DNA of 64,000 nucleotides from Penicillus capitatus. Its lineage: Eukaryota > Chlorophyta. Where the stretch lies: the NCBI GenBank assembly GCA_965649825.1, contig OZ287699.1, forward strand, positions 1-64,000, given 5' to 3'. The translations under genes and the position numbers were made by a program. The stretch's first letter is position 1. Each line of letters opens with the position of its first letter. Shown piece after piece: positions 10,542-22,300 of the stretch. Below the pieces are notes generated by a model. The model did no database searches and was not told where the DNA came from. It saw nothing but the letters and a program-made list of their open reading frames with translations.

Positions 10542-11800
10542 ATGAGTTCGACGTCTGACAGAGACCACACGAGTCAATATAAATCACACAGAGAGGATGA
10601 CAGCTATAACGATTCGGCATCTTTGCCTCTTCTTTCAACGACACAGCCACCGGAACGTCTCTGTCTCGTATGGACTATACCTGGGTAATCTCAATTGCAG
10701 TGGCAGATGTCTTTTTGAATCTCATTCGCACTTTTTCAGTGTGATATGGAATAGCTGTGTCTGCTGTGCGCTTGTCGGCGTCATGTTTATGACGACGGGC
10801 ATCGTAGCTCTGAAACAACTTACAAGAGATGATATCCCGACTTTTCAAGTCGTTTTCACCCGTGGCCTAATTGCTTTGCCAATTCTGATCCCCGTTGGAT
10901 ACAGACAGACAGGTTATGTATTCGGGCCTCAGGATCACAACACGAAGTGGATTCTAATACGAGCGACATGTTCTGCGTGTGCTCTACTGTTCAGCAGCTT
11001 CTCCCTCACTCTGCTCTCTCTTCTAGAGACTGCATTCCTCAACGACACTTACCCAGGTCGGACAAACGCAGTATAAGTGAATGAATGGATTGGAGGATCT
11101 GTTCTGCAGCGGTCATGGCGTTTGTTTCCTGGATCCTCGGAATCGAATCTATCGACGCGTTGTCTTGGATTGGCATCCTGGGTGCTGTCGCCTCTAATGT
11201 GATGATCATGCGCCCGCCCTTTCTGTTTGGAGAAGATGAATCGACCGAGTGGGATACGAAACGCATTACTGGTCTTCTATGCTCCTGCGCGTGCGTGATC
11301 TGCCGGTCTTCTGGCTTCCTCCTCGTGGAGTGAGCTCATTCTCTGTCGCACGATACACCACTCAGCTCTCGGTATTGTCCAGGAAGATCGACAAAAGCGT
11401 TCCATCCGTCGTGATTGGGAATTTTCAAGTGCTGCTGTCCATGATGATGGCCATTCCTTTTTTGGCAGTTGGGTTCCCGAAGGAATTCTCTTGGGACATG
11501 TCTCTGGAACACATTGTGCTGTTCTTCGTGGCATCATTCACTGCTCTTAGCCAAATGATGCTTGTTCGGGCATTTCAGATCGGCCCTCCACTAGTGGCGG
11601 CAATGACTTCACTAATGAGAATTGTATTCACTGCCATAGCTGGCATCATTCTGTTTTCCGAAAGACTCACAGTTCTGCGTGGTCTGGGAGGACTGCTGCT
11701 TTTCTCTTCGATTCTTCTAGTAATTTGGAGCAGAGATAGAGCCAGGCGTAAGCGCACACAAGAATCGTTGCTAGACACTGGCGTTTCGCAACGTCAATGA
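10542..11800 (+). CDS. EamA-type (drug/metabolite) membrane transporter
   Basis: Four exons: 10542-10684, 10740-11056, 11110-11271 and 11331-11800, all joining in frame. The protein is about 360 residues. A hydrophilic N-terminus rich in Ser, Asp and Arg (about 45 residues) is followed by two halves of hydrophobic segments in the EamA pattern. The first half contains the segment leading to LALLETAFLND-like LLSLLETAFLNDTYP and then AVMAFVSWILGIESIDAL; the second contains QMMLVRAFQIGPPLVAAM and ERLTVLRGLGGLLL. The tail is basic (DRARRKRTQ). Family members export or exchange small metabolites across plasma, Golgi or plastid membranes; the substrate cannot be read from sequence. The first and third introns are 55 and 59 nt. 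Closest in style to SLC35G/EamA proteins of 10 TM helices. Confidence 0.85.
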
Positions 11801-11848
11801 AGCTGTCTTTATCTATGTCTGAATCGACAGACAATTCCTTCCTTGTGT

Positions 11849-12507
11849 TTATTCTTGCTGACGTGTGTTGTAGCTTTGAGACAACAGTACTTGATCGAAT
11901 CGTCTTGGATCAATCGGCTGAGTGTCCATGGCTGTCCCTCCGCATACTGCTCTTAGTTTCTTAGTTCCGATCTTATTTCTTTGGTGAAAAACGATCCGTC
12001 GAACAGGAGAGAACTCTGAAGTGTCCAGTAGGTGAATTGCTGCTGGAATCGATAAACACCATTTCATCATCGATGCACGTTCAATCTCGTGTGTCGAATG
12101 GTGGATACATCTTCATATTTCTCGCCGTTGACGCGGTCAGGAGGACAGCAACCAATAACTGTTATATCCTATCGCGAAGGACTCTTGTCGTGCTTCGATA
12201 GAAGACGGACAACAGTCGTTGCAACGTTCGCTTCAAAACAACAGAGCAAAGATTTTTGTGTAGAGATGTCTTGACCGTCCTCTCGCGACAATTCAGTGCA
12301 CCTAGGATCTCACAGTGTCGAACAGTAGCGGAAGAACTCTGTCCCCATAAACAAATACTCTACTGATTTTTCATTGTGTGAGTAAACGAAGAGGATGTCT
12401 GCGCTTTGATTCATCTTCTTGCGCGCCAGTGTCGTTGAGACGCGGATTCGTTGACAGCGACATTGAACATGGATGGCATGATCGACGGCATTCATGAGGC
12501 AGCCCAT
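11849..12507 (-). CDS. Hypothetical multi-exon protein
   Basis: At least three coding-like segments on the minus strand. 12507-12310 contains MNQSADILFVYSHNEKSVEY. The next reads through about 12280-12160 (SLLCCFEANVATTV). A third contains DITVIGCCPPDRVNGEKYED. A 42-nt GT-AG intron between the second and third removes an in-frame TAG and keeps frame. Downstream, two frames compete near 12060-11850: one ends in YWTLQSSLLFDGSFF, the other in AVCGGTAMDTQPIDPRRFDQ. I recognise no family. The gene is convergent with the transporter gene that ends at 11800. Confidence 0.4.
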
Positions 12508-12862
12508 CGACAGTCCTGTACTGCTCGTCGGCCGAGGATTTGTGTCTACTCCAAGAATAGCAAAGGCAGCCAGGAGAACACCTATGAGTTTATGTCAAGA
12601 ACTTTGTACATAATAACAAAAGAGGAGGGAGTACCAAGGTAAGCAGCCTAAATATGTTGATCAGGGAACGTCTCGGCTTTTTGCCACGCAAGCTTCTATC
12701 TTCAAACAGCAACGATATTCCAGCAGTCGCATGCTCATAATTCTTGTAGAGTCCTCCGCAGCCTGTTGTTAAATGCAGGAGAGGCAATCAACTAAAAACC
12801 TCGGTGAAAAATAGAGAGAAGCTATTCTTCTATTTGTCACCTCTGCTGACTTTCACCCACTT

Positions 12863-13709
12863 GTGCTCCAACATCGTCCTTATACTACTTACTCCCTCTT
12901 TCACCAAACCCTCTTCTCTGGATCACTCAAGACTCGGAAGCCATACAGCATTTCGCCAGCTCCAATCTCTCCGACATCCTCACGTCTCCACCGCGAAATA
13001 GAGAAGTCGACACTCCGAGTTCTAGTGGACTACGTATCTTCGACGACGCGGCTACTCGCACGTTCAAATCGATCAGGATACGTTTCTAAAGGAAGTCGAT
13101 GGAGTGACCAAATGCACACCCTGAGACCTGCTCTTTGTCTCCGTATAGAACCCGACGCGTTTTTCCTAGCACAGGCAAGATCATCCTCTCTGTCTCTTCA
13201 CGTGGCGATACGGACAGGTGAGTGATCTTTTTTTCGTTTTTGGTGTACTGAGTGATTAGTCCAATACGTTGCGCTTCAAGCAATCAGGCATTCCGCTACC
13301 GTGGTTCCTGTCCCTTCAACAGATTCTCACTCTTTGGTGTTCAATGACAAGAAGATGACCAACCGACTAGGATGTTTTAATGTGATCTCTCTTTTTGTTT
13401 GTGTCGTGGTGAACTTATCTGGACTACGAGGAATGGCTAGCCGAATACTGTCGAAAGCATGTCAGCACAACAATTTCTTACAAACACGCAGCCCGTTTCT
13501 GGTCAGGGAAAAGAGTATCAGTCTTTTTCACAATCAGTAAACATTGCCACGTACCGAAATCATTGTGCTCGTTCCCATCCATCTAACCGTTCTTTAATCA
13601 AGCTCTTAAAGAAATCAAAGCTGCCACACATTCCATGCTTAAGAATCCTTTTCCACCACCATCTTCATTTCGAAGCGCTGGATGTTCAGGAAACGATTCT
13701 ACAGGTTAG
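12863..13709 (+). CDS. Hypothetical multi-exon protein, boundaries unclear
   Basis: Several plus-strand segments look coding but cannot be joined with confidence. An open frame runs 12863-13225. An ATG-less frame around 13408-13600 contains DYEEWLAEYCRKHVSTTISY and then FWSGKRVSVFFTISKHC. A last segment (ALKEIKAATHSMLKNPFPPP) ends at TAG 13709. Good AG|GTGAGT-like borders exist near 13222. No domain was recognised. A competing minus-strand frame exists at 13283-13086. Confidence 0.3.
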
Positions 13710-14006
13710 ATAGATGGTTGTCATTTGCAAAAAATCACTCCTTCTACTTCTTGCTCAAATCCACCAACGCTCTTTTTGAAATTGCACTTGAAACAAGAAT
13801 AGCATACTAGAAAAAATGGATAACAGATCTATTGAACCTCAGAAAGGCAGACAACAGATCAGAGCTGAAAACACACCACAGTATGATATCATCAAGGCAA
13901 TGGCTCAACATTAGAGCCATCACAACTGAAACAGTTCAGAGTTCACTATACAGATCAGGAAAGACGTTGCCCAAAAAGAAAGCGCAAGTGAAGCATCTTA
14001 TCTCGG
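13710..14006. other. Gap with nothing recognisable
   Basis: Between the hypothetical plus-strand gene and the sulfotransferase stop. A-rich, with only a short open frame in the plus direction from 13832 that runs antisense into the sulfotransferase 3' end. Probably the two convergent 3' flanks. Confidence 0.5.
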
Positions 14007-15215
14007 CTAGAGATCTGAGAATGGACGAGCGAGTTCTTTGTTAATTGATTCTCTCATCTCTGCATAGTTCTTGAAACCGAGTTCTTTCTCAATTGTCTCT
14101 TTCCATCTTTTGTCTATCAACTCGATCGCCGACTTCCCGAGAGATCGCTTTCCTTGACCGGAGACACCATTTCTCACTTTAGCATTGCCAGCTCCGGCCT
14201 GTTTATCGAGGCCCATTGCCAAATTGTACGCTCCTTTGATGTGATGACTATCAAACTTCGTCTTGTGTTCTTTCATGAAGGTAATGTCAGCCTGTCCACC
14301 ACAAAAGGGTTTGTGTAACAACAATGCGACGGATCAGCACCTGCCGCACAGCCAGATCGATCAGAGCCTCATCCTGTGGATCGATTCCCATGAAACTTGC
14401 AACAAGTTTCACACATTCACGCAGATCTGTTTTCAAGTCTTCAAAGTGAAGCCACAATACGTTTGGACTTTGACGAAAAGAATACCAATCCACTAAGAAA
14501 CACGCAAACATTTCGTTCTATATATCGCGCAGAGGGAAATCGGGAATTCACTCACGTGTGTATTGCATCTGACAAGGGATATGTGTTTCACCTTCCTGAC
14601 CCAGCCAGAAGTACTTTACGAAGTCATCCAGGTCCAGTTCGCTTGGGTCGAACATCCAGTTCTCCCAATAGTGATACAAGGACACAGCTGCATCGTATGG
14701 ATCTCTGGTCGCAATGCGCACACATTAAATACAGACATTGCACCAGATGAGGCCTTGCCTGATGATAACAATGTACTTTCCGCCTTTCGGGACCTCGTGG
14801 CATGTTAGATGTGTGTTGTACATCTGAGGTTGATAGTTCTGCCGTTTTGCGATATCTCCATATTTGCAGTCTGCTGCAAATTCGAGGTTTGGTATCACCA
14901 TGAATATTTCTTCGAAATCCATGTCCCCATGGGAACGCAGTCCATGCGCAATCTGTAAAAATCGCCTTTGGCATATGGCTGGTTTGCATCGAATGGATTG
15001 ACCTGTTTCATCCACGTGGTGCCATTTTTACGCGGCGCTGCAATAACGATATCTGTTGGGTGGAGCTGTAAGGACTCTCCTTTTTTCTTCGCATCTGAAG
15101 TTCCCTTATTGCGGAATGTAGCCTTCAAACGCCGAACAGCATCGGGCATCTCCTCTTGAATCACTTGACCGCATTTGTCGTCTCCTGCACTGAACCCCTT
15201 GCGTTCACTGTCCAT
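14007..15215 (-). CDS. Cytosolic-type sulfotransferase (PAPS-dependent)
   Basis: Five exons: 15215-15003, 14952-14759, 14704-14592, 14492-14341 and 14291-14007. All junctions are in frame, giving about 315 residues, the usual size for the family. The 5'-phosphosulfate-binding loop is APRKNGTTWMKQ near residue 65. MYNTHLTCHEVP carries the catalytic His region, and YIVIIRDPYDAAVSLYHYW is the 3'-phosphate-binding Arg/Ser region; this motif is completed only by a GC-AG intron (14705-14758). VLWLHFEDLKTDL follows, and KVRNGVSGQGKRS near the C-terminus replaces the usual RKG..GDW. The enzyme transfers sulfonate from PAPS to a small acceptor in the cytosol. The acceptor cannot be inferred. Confidence 0.9.
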
Positions 15216-15652
15216 TTTCCGAACGTGCGATCCTTTGTCAGCGAAAGAGACAATGCTTGGCCGTCGGATGCGCGTTGTATTGCTAGCCGCGGCTGTTTGG
15301 ATTGTGACCGTTGCATTGACGCGACGTTTCTATTTGACCTTGACCACATGTTCAGCGATGACGATACCTCGACATCGTCTTTGACTGGAAAAGAGTGTGA
15401 TATCACTCTTCGGGAAAGGACGCTTCTGTCTTAAGATACCTTGTGGTGTGGAATACGTCTTCTTTGTCATTGCGCGGATGGGGCTTCCCAAAAATCTCAG
15501 CACAACTTCGGGATGCACAAATCAGTTAATGACTAGCGTCCTTAGAACGACATTCGCTCTCAGGGATCATCATTATGTTGAGTGCACGTTTTCGGACAAA
15601 CCCACTCTTGGATGTCGAACAGACGATCACCGCATACACCGCACCAGTTCAT
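15161..15652 (-). CDS. Small zinc-ribbon-like hypothetical protein
   Basis: ATG at 15652 opens a short exon with WCGVCGDRLFDIQEWVCP, then KTCTQHNDD: a CxxC...CxxxC...H pattern suited to one zinc site. Downstream minus-strand segments at about 15520-15400 (VVLRFLGSPIRAMTKKTYST) and 15390-15200 (basic, Ser-rich, containing NMWSRSNRNVASMQ) look coding and probably continue the gene, but the splice sites are unclear. The 3' part abuts or overlaps the sulfotransferase start at 15215, and the 5' end lies just downstream of the DDX52-like stop at 15727. Family unknown. Confidence 0.4.
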
Positions 15653-15726
15653 CAGATATCACAGCTTTTCTTCAATCTGTCCGACGACTCCATACGACCT
15701 CTGCCATAACCACGGACATAATGTTA

Positions 15727-17396
15727 TCATGAAATAACTTTCAGACGTACTTTATCCTTCCAGTTGTCTTTCTTCAGAGCCGTCATCCATTCGGAAACAA
15801 CGCCTCCTGCATCCTTGATGATGTTGGCGATGGGTCGGACGTAACCTTTGTCACTGTCTGCGAAGAACGTATAGCTCACACCTAGATTCGAGAAACGGGT
15901 GGCCCAAAGAGGTCATTGACGAGGACGAACTAAACCAGAATTCCCAGCTCGACCAGTTCTGCCAATTCTGTGAATGTAGTCTGTCGTCGACTTTGGAAAA
16001 TCATAGTTGATGACCATGCGCACTCCCATAAAGTCGATTCCTCTTGAAACCAGATCCGTCGCAATCAGAATCCAAACATCGCCATCCCGAAACCGCCGCA
16101 GAATCCGATTTCTCTGACGGATCTCAATCTCTGAATGGATGCTTTCTGCACTGATTTCGTGTATTCTGAGTTCGGACAGTAGAGCATTTGCACGACTCTT
16201 AGTGTCAACGAAGATGAGAACAGGCGGCGAGATGCCTTCTGCAAAGATCTGCCGAATGGCAAAAACTTTCCCCCGTTCGCAGCCAGTATACACCAAATGC
16301 TGCCTCACAGTTGACACAGCGACGTTTTTCTTGCCGACTGTGATATGAACTGGATGGACCAGAATATTGTTCGCAAGGTCAGACACGTTGGGTGGAAAGG
16401 TGGCTGAGAACATGGCTTTCACCAACTCCTTGCTTTGACAAGCATCCACGATCAAATCCAACTGGGCCACATAGTGCTTCATATTTGCCATATCTTCTCC
16501 AGATCTGGTCTCTTTTGAAAACAGACGATCTGCTTCATCCAAAATGAGAAAACGCACATGCGACAGCTCCACGTTTTCTCTCTTGATCTGTTTAACCATA
16601 CTGAATGGAGTGCAGAACAACACATCTGGTCGTCTGTCTCTGAGCTTCTTCCTCGACGCCTTGTCCAGCAGAAATGCAGATAGCTGTTCCTTGTGATTGA
16701 GAGCAGTTAGCAGATGGAGGAAAGTCTGGTATGATTGGTTAGCAAGTTCGCACGTTGGACTGATCAGGAGGACTTGAATACAGGACACGGGTTTCTTCGT
16801 GATCTGTGCCAAGATTGGAAGTAAAAACGCCAATGTCTTGCCGGAGCCTGTAGGTGCAATACTGATGACGTCTCTCTCTTGGCACAATACCGGAATGGCT
16901 TGCATCTGAATAGGAGTCAACGTCTGGAAACCGTTTTTTGTGGCATAAGATACTAGTCCATTCAATGCCGATATTTGTTCTTCGATCTCTTCGAATGATC
17001 GAAAGGGGCAGGGGACTGTGCTCGATGGTGTTACTTTAATGCCGTGAGCCTTGCGAATCGCCGCCGTCCTTTGGAGTTCTTCAGTTCGGGTTCTCTGAGA
17101 TGACCTTCCAGTATCAACGCTACTTTTCGTCTCGACGCTATGGCCACCACGAAACAGATGAACCCCTAATAAGAACATGAGACATGAGTGTTATGCTGGA
17201 CGCATGAATTGCCTCAAGAAATGCCTTCTTTTGAGTCAGAGTCTTCCCGCTTGTCGAGCTTTGTCTTCTTCGGGTTTGATGCAATCGACGTGGGGGGCTC
17301 CTGTGTCCACGTCGCGCGTTTGGTCGTCGGTTTCCATTTCGTCAAAGCGATCCCCGTTGACAGCTGAGCGAATATCTCTCGTTGACGATCGTTCAT
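15727..17396 (-). CDS. DDX52: DEAD-box RNA helicase, DDX52/Rok1-like
   Basis: Exons 17396-17225, 17165-15936 and 15881-15727, about 518 residues. IFAQLSTGIALTKWK near the start matches the DDX52/Rok1 N-terminus. The helicase core has the Q motif (GFQTLTPIQMQAIPV), motif I (APTGSGKT), motif II (LDEADRLF), motif III (SAT), motif V (ATDLVSRGIDF) and motif VI (HRIGRTGRAG). SYTFFADSDKGYVRPIANII follows as in the family. Motif Ia reads SPTCELAN, with Cys in place of the usual Arg of PTRELA. Rok1 acts in 18S rRNA maturation in the nucleolus (family knowledge). The first intron (17166-17224) needs a GC donor; without it translation could begin at 17178. The gene is divergent from the UCH gene, only 40 bp away. 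Confidence 0.88.
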
Positions 17397-17436
17397 TTCA
17401 TTCGACTGTCTTTTCGCGTGTTCGGCAACATCTCCC
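17397..17436. promoter_or_regulatory. 40-bp divergent intergenic segment
   Basis: The start codons of the DDX52-like gene (minus, 17396) and the UCH gene (plus, 17437) are only 40 bp apart, so the two must share or overlap their 5' UTRs and promoter elements. An upstream in-frame ATG for the helicase (17439) would make the coding regions touch. No TATA-like element is visible. Confidence 0.5.
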
Positions 17437-18398
17437 ATGGCAGCGAACAAACGATGGTTACCTCTAGAGGCAAATCCAGATGTCATGAACACCTTCAGCG
17501 AAGCATTGGGACTGCAAACGGATCAAGTCTCGTTCCACGAAGTTTACGGCACAGACCCAGTCATCCCGCCGTTTTCCTTTACCTATCTTACTGGAGAAGT
17601 GTAGGATATGTTGGCTTTTGTTCCGAGACCTGTTTATGCTATCCTCTTGCTCTTCCCTATCGATGAACACTCCGAGACTGCCAAACGAGAAGGCAACGAT
17701 CTGCAGTTCTCAGTTCAGGCTTGTAGAGATGCTGTTTACAGAGGAAGAGAGAATTGAGAGGGAAGGACAGACGGTATCTCCTGATGTTTACTATATGAAA
17801 CAGACCGTCGGCAACGCCTGTGGCACCGTTGCGCTGTTGCATGCAATTCTCAACAACATGAGCAGATTGCCCATTCGCCCAGAATCTTTCCTTTCTCAGT
17901 TTTACAGCAGAACGATAGAAATGACACCTATGGAACGCGCCAAGTTCTTGGAGAATCCCAAAGAGGGTGATCCAGACATAGAAACAGCGCATCAGGTAGA
18001 AGCTTCTCTCAATGGAGGCACGTCCACACTGAGACTGACTGTATTTACTGCTCTCCAGCAAGCAGCAGTATCGGGAGAGACACATCCGCCAGGAATTGAT
18101 GACAAAGTGAACCTGCATTTCGCCTGTCTCGTTCAAAAAGAGGGTATGCCCTATTCAGCTATGCGTACGATTTCAGCCTCCTGGTTCTGACAGGTGGACT
18201 CTATGAGTTGGATGGCCGAAAGAAGTTTCCTATTCATCATGGACCTTCGACAGAGGTCACTCTACTGGAAGATTCTGTGAGGATCGCCGAAGAATTTATG
18301 ACCAGGTTTACTTCTGTTCTCGTTTCTTTGATTGCTCAATGCGTTGGGTATGCAGAACACAGAGCATTCAGTTCAACATTATGGCACTGGCTGGGTAG
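17437..18398 (+). CDS. UCHL3: Ubiquitin C-terminal hydrolase, UCHL3-like
   Basis: Five exons: 17437-17559, 17605-17692, 17742-18143, 18194-18305 and 18356-18398, about 255 residues, near the UCHL1/UCHL3 length. RWLPLEANPDVMNTF matches the family N-terminus. All catalytic positions are present: Gln in YYMKQTVGNACGT, the nucleophile Cys in the same motif, His in VNLHFACLVQKE and Asp in LYELDGRKKFPIHHG. The C-terminus IQFNIMALAG closes the fold. The enzyme hydrolyses small adducts and processed precursors from the ubiquitin (and NEDD8) C-terminus in the cytosol. The second intron (17693-17741) starts with GC, and only its removal gives KREEEERIEREGQ. The 5' end is 40 bp from the divergent helicase gene. 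Confidence 0.93.
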
Positions 18399-18512
18399 GT
18401 TCTCTTCAGAAGCATGACAGTTGTCGACAGGAAAACCTGCACCTCAGTGTAAGCAACTCTCGGTATGACGGCCCATCGAACGATACGTTATTTAGTCCTG
18501 TGTAAACAGTAG

Positions 18513-18832
18513 TTGGTGTCCTTTCGTCGACATGTCAACGATCTTTTTCGCGACACGACCGATTTCGCAGGATCTTCCCATTCCGCCGAACTTCGCTTCG
18601 TCGAAAGATGCGATTCAATGTTGGCCGCAGATCATTCTCCAGAGGTATGGTTCCCTCATAGTTTATTTTGTGACACGTGTGTTTTCCAATGCAGGACGAG
18701 CAAACAGAAAAGCTGCATACATCCAACCTGCTAAGCAGAAATTACACGAGCATTGGGATTTCTTCAACAATCCATGCCCACACGAACCTCATCTATGATC
18801 TCCAGGCTCAAAGAAATGAGACAGATGGTTAA
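18513..18832 (+). CDS. Small hypothetical protein, C-terminal helix
   Basis: Two segments joined in frame by a GT-AG intron (about 18644-18694). The first contains HVNDLFRDTTDFAGSSHSAE, the second DEQTEKLHTSNLLSRNYTSI and then LIYDLQAQRNETDG before TAA 18830-18832. No ATG is present at the 5' end of the open frame, so an upstream exon is missing. The second half has heptad-like spacing loosely like a SNARE helix, but this is weak. Lies just downstream of the UCH gene in the same direction. Confidence 0.35.
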
Positions 18833-19334
18833 TGATTGATACGTGTTCTTCTCTTGCATCGCCATTCGATTGGGTGAACTCAATAGCTTCACTTTGTCGC
18901 TGAGTGAAGCCTGTTATCGGCAGTCGATCATAGATCATCACGCCTACGCGGAAACCGTCCACAGACAGCTATTTGTGTTTCTGATGAGACCGACGTGGTT
19001 GTTCTTCAGAAGAGTCTCGTAGCAGAGATCACAACTTTGGAGAGACTTCATGGGATACTTTCGCGTTAATCAATCGCCAATGCCGCTGACTCGCAGTGAC
19101 TGAAGCGTTTAATGAACGCTATTCGCTAGTCCGCCATACCGCCTTTCACGCATGATGACACAGTGTCATAGATCTGAATAAATGGGGAGAGCGTGCGTTT
19201 GTTTTTGGCAGGATAACAGAAAGAAATACCCAAACGACGATGATGACGCTTCGGGTTTGATGGCGACGATTCGATTAGATGACGATTCGCAGAAATCGAT
19301 GAAATGCGTTGCAAATGCTTCAACAGCAGACGGC
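18833..19334. other. Gap before the beta-helix gene
   Basis: No supported gene. A minus-strand frame from 19411 to 19166 overlaps the start of the plus-strand beta-helix gene and may be a shadow. The interval probably holds the 5' flank of that gene. Confidence 0.4.
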
Positions 19335-22300
19335 ATGGGCATTGCAAGGGTCTCCTCTCTCATCTGTTTTTGTTTAACAGCGACGGCGGTCTTTGCCAAC
19401 GCGTCGCTCATCGACCAACGGTCTGTCTTCTCACTCTGACCCTGACGCTTCGCGCGACGGGGAGGGACACTCGATTCATTGTGGCTCCCATAGGTCTTTG
19501 ATTACACCAGTGGTTTCGACGTCTTCTCGTGGACGCACTTCGTCGATTGGCAGAAAAGGGCAAGCACTTCATACAAAGCAAGCTCTATTTTCCAATGACT
19601 CGCCTTTTGTGTCTCATTGTGTGTGACTGAAGTGCCGAAGAACCTGCGAAATCCCCCTCGCAGTCAGAGTGCAATGTGACTCTCGTTGGGGAAAAAGAAA
19701 AGGAAGAAGTGTCCGTGTCTGTAATATGCGACCACGGAGAACCTCAGAATAAGACCTTCAACTACAAGACACATCCCGAATCTGCACCAGCCACTGAGGA
19801 TTTTGGATTTCGTCTGTTCTCTGAAGTCCGTGGAGTCCTTTATGCAATCGTTGTGAATGCCGATGCCGAAGTTGTCATCGGCAGCCTCGAAGTTCGAGAA
19901 CTGCGTGGCCTTGGATCCATTTTCCTGGTTTCCTCCATGGTTCTCCTGCTCCGTATCCTCGAATGCGGTTTGTGGCGAATAGGTGAACAATGCTCAGCTC
20001 TCTATCAAAGATGGAACCGTTAGCAAAGTGAAAGACAGCGAAGTGGCTGGTCTTTTCGATGTCCACAAGTCCACCGTCCAAATCGAGCGTATGAACTGCA
20101 CAGAAATCAGTGGAAAGCTTGCAGGAGTGTTGGTGGCTGAGAAGTCAAACATATCTATCACGAAGTCCGTTTTCAAAGGTCTAATCAACATTGCATTTCT
20201 TCGCAATCGCATTCTAAGTTGTTTTGCAGATATCGAGGGTACAGAACGATCCCTTGCTTTTCACATTTACAGCCAAAGCACGTTATCCCTCGTTGACACA
20301 CACGTGAGAGGTCCACTATCATCATCTGGAATAGAAACGCAATTCAGACGATTGCGTGCATCATCGTTATTGTCATCGTTGCAGATCAACTTCGACACGA
20401 TCAGTGCGGAATCTGGAGTCGCTTTCGTTAATGGAAAATCCATCCTGAACATCACAAAGACACTGATTGAAAGATTTCCTTCGACAAAGGGAACGATCTA
20501 CTTAACCCGTGGCTCGAAGCTCATAGGCAGAACATCCGAGATTACGAACAATCTTGCACTGTATGGAGGTGCTGTTCATTGTGAAGACGCCGTGGTCGAG
20601 CTCCAGGACGTGCAGTTTCGAAAGAACTTTGCATCTCGGGGCGGCGGCCTTCTGTTGCACGGATCCAGTTCCTGCAGTTTAACAGATGTCTTCTTCGATA
20701 ATAACTTTGCCATCGAAGGTGGCGGAATATTCGTCGAAGTCGATGACTGCCAAGGAGACAAGTTCAGGTGAGTGTACATTGTATGGATCCTATGCTAAGA
20801 TACACCAACGGGCTGTACGACAGTGAACGGATTTCATTACAGAGGTGCAAATTTGAACGAAATCATGCCCATGGTAGTGGAGGAGGGATTTTCAGCAGTT
20901 GCATATCACTGGATATGCAGCAGTGTGCCTTTGACAGTAACAAAGCCGACAAAGAAGGTCCCTTCTGCATTGTTTTGGCCGATAGCCCATTGCACTGTGT
21001 GTGTATAGGTGGAGGACTCTTTGTTAATGCATCTTCATCGTTGACGCTTTTTGAATCGACGTTCAAAAAGAACAGTGCAGTTCTTGGAGGTGCTCTGGCC
21101 GTCTATGCTGAAGCAACACGAGGCAACGTCTCAATTAACAGTTCATCTTTCTCACAGAACGAGGCTTCTGATGGAGACGGTGGGGGCCTTTACTTTTGCG
21201 GCTCCGGGTCGACAGTCAATATTTCTGGATCGAATTTCAGTGCAAACGTCGCTTTAAACAACGGAGGCGCAGTGTATGGCATGCAGACAGAGGCAGTAGG
21301 TATTCACAACTCCGTATTCAAAAGAAACACAGCAGCAACCGGCTCCGGGGCAGCACTCTGTGTGATAGACAATCGCGAGTTTCGTTTGCAAGAAACAGAG
21401 TTTAGTTCCGGCAAAGCTGGGAGTCATGGTGGCGAGATTTACGTCGTCGGATCTGAATCCGTCATCATCGATTCCTTCAACGGGTCGAAAAGTACTGCTG
21501 GGATAGATGGTGGATTCATAGCGCTGAAGAGGGTTGGTATGTTATCTCTTGCAAACTCCACGGTAACGAGTATCATCATCAACGAATGGGTAACCTGTTT
21601 TTGCTTCTGTAGATTGAAGGTTGCAAAGCCGAACAAGCTGGAGGCGGTATCAGCTTCAAACATCCACTGTCCCTCCAAAATGCGACTGCAGAAACACCGC
21701 GAGTCCAGCTGAAAAATTCGGCGCTGGAGGCAAACGAGGCCCGAACCGGCGGAGCTCTCTTTGTGACAGCAGTTGAAGGAGTGACCATTGAAGATTCCAT
21801 AATAAAGAACAACGATGCTGTCTATGGAGGAGGTCCGCTCAAAACTCTTCAGCCCATGACAACTTCTCTATTCCTAGGTGTGTATGCAACGAACTTAACA
21901 GAACTGCGGTTGAATGGAACAGACGCGGTGGGCAACAAAGCCAGTGTGAAGGGCGGGATGCTTTACGCATCTAAGACGGGATCCTTCCACATTCTTTTTT
22001 CCCTTGTCAAGAGCAACAGTGCAAAGCATGACGGTGGTGCTATCTATCTGAAAGAGCTTCCACTGTTGAGAATAGACAATGCGACGCTGGAGAGTAACGA
22101 AGTTGCGAATGGTTCTGGAGGAGCGTTCAGCATTTCTGGAGCGAAAGAATTGCGAATAACAAATGTAACCTTTGAGAAGAACCGTGCACATGGATCTGGT
22201 GGAGCCATCACAATGAACGAACCCGACAAAACAACTGTGACGAAGACCAAGTTCTTATCGAACAAGGCTCTTGAAGGCAGCGGCGGCGCCCTACATTTTT

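Noticed and set aside
12089-12274. In-frame TAG in the 11849-12507 gene as evidence for stop-codon reassignment
   Set aside because: A 42-nt GT-AG intron removes it and keeps frame, and other genes here end in TAG, TAA or TGA in the expected places.
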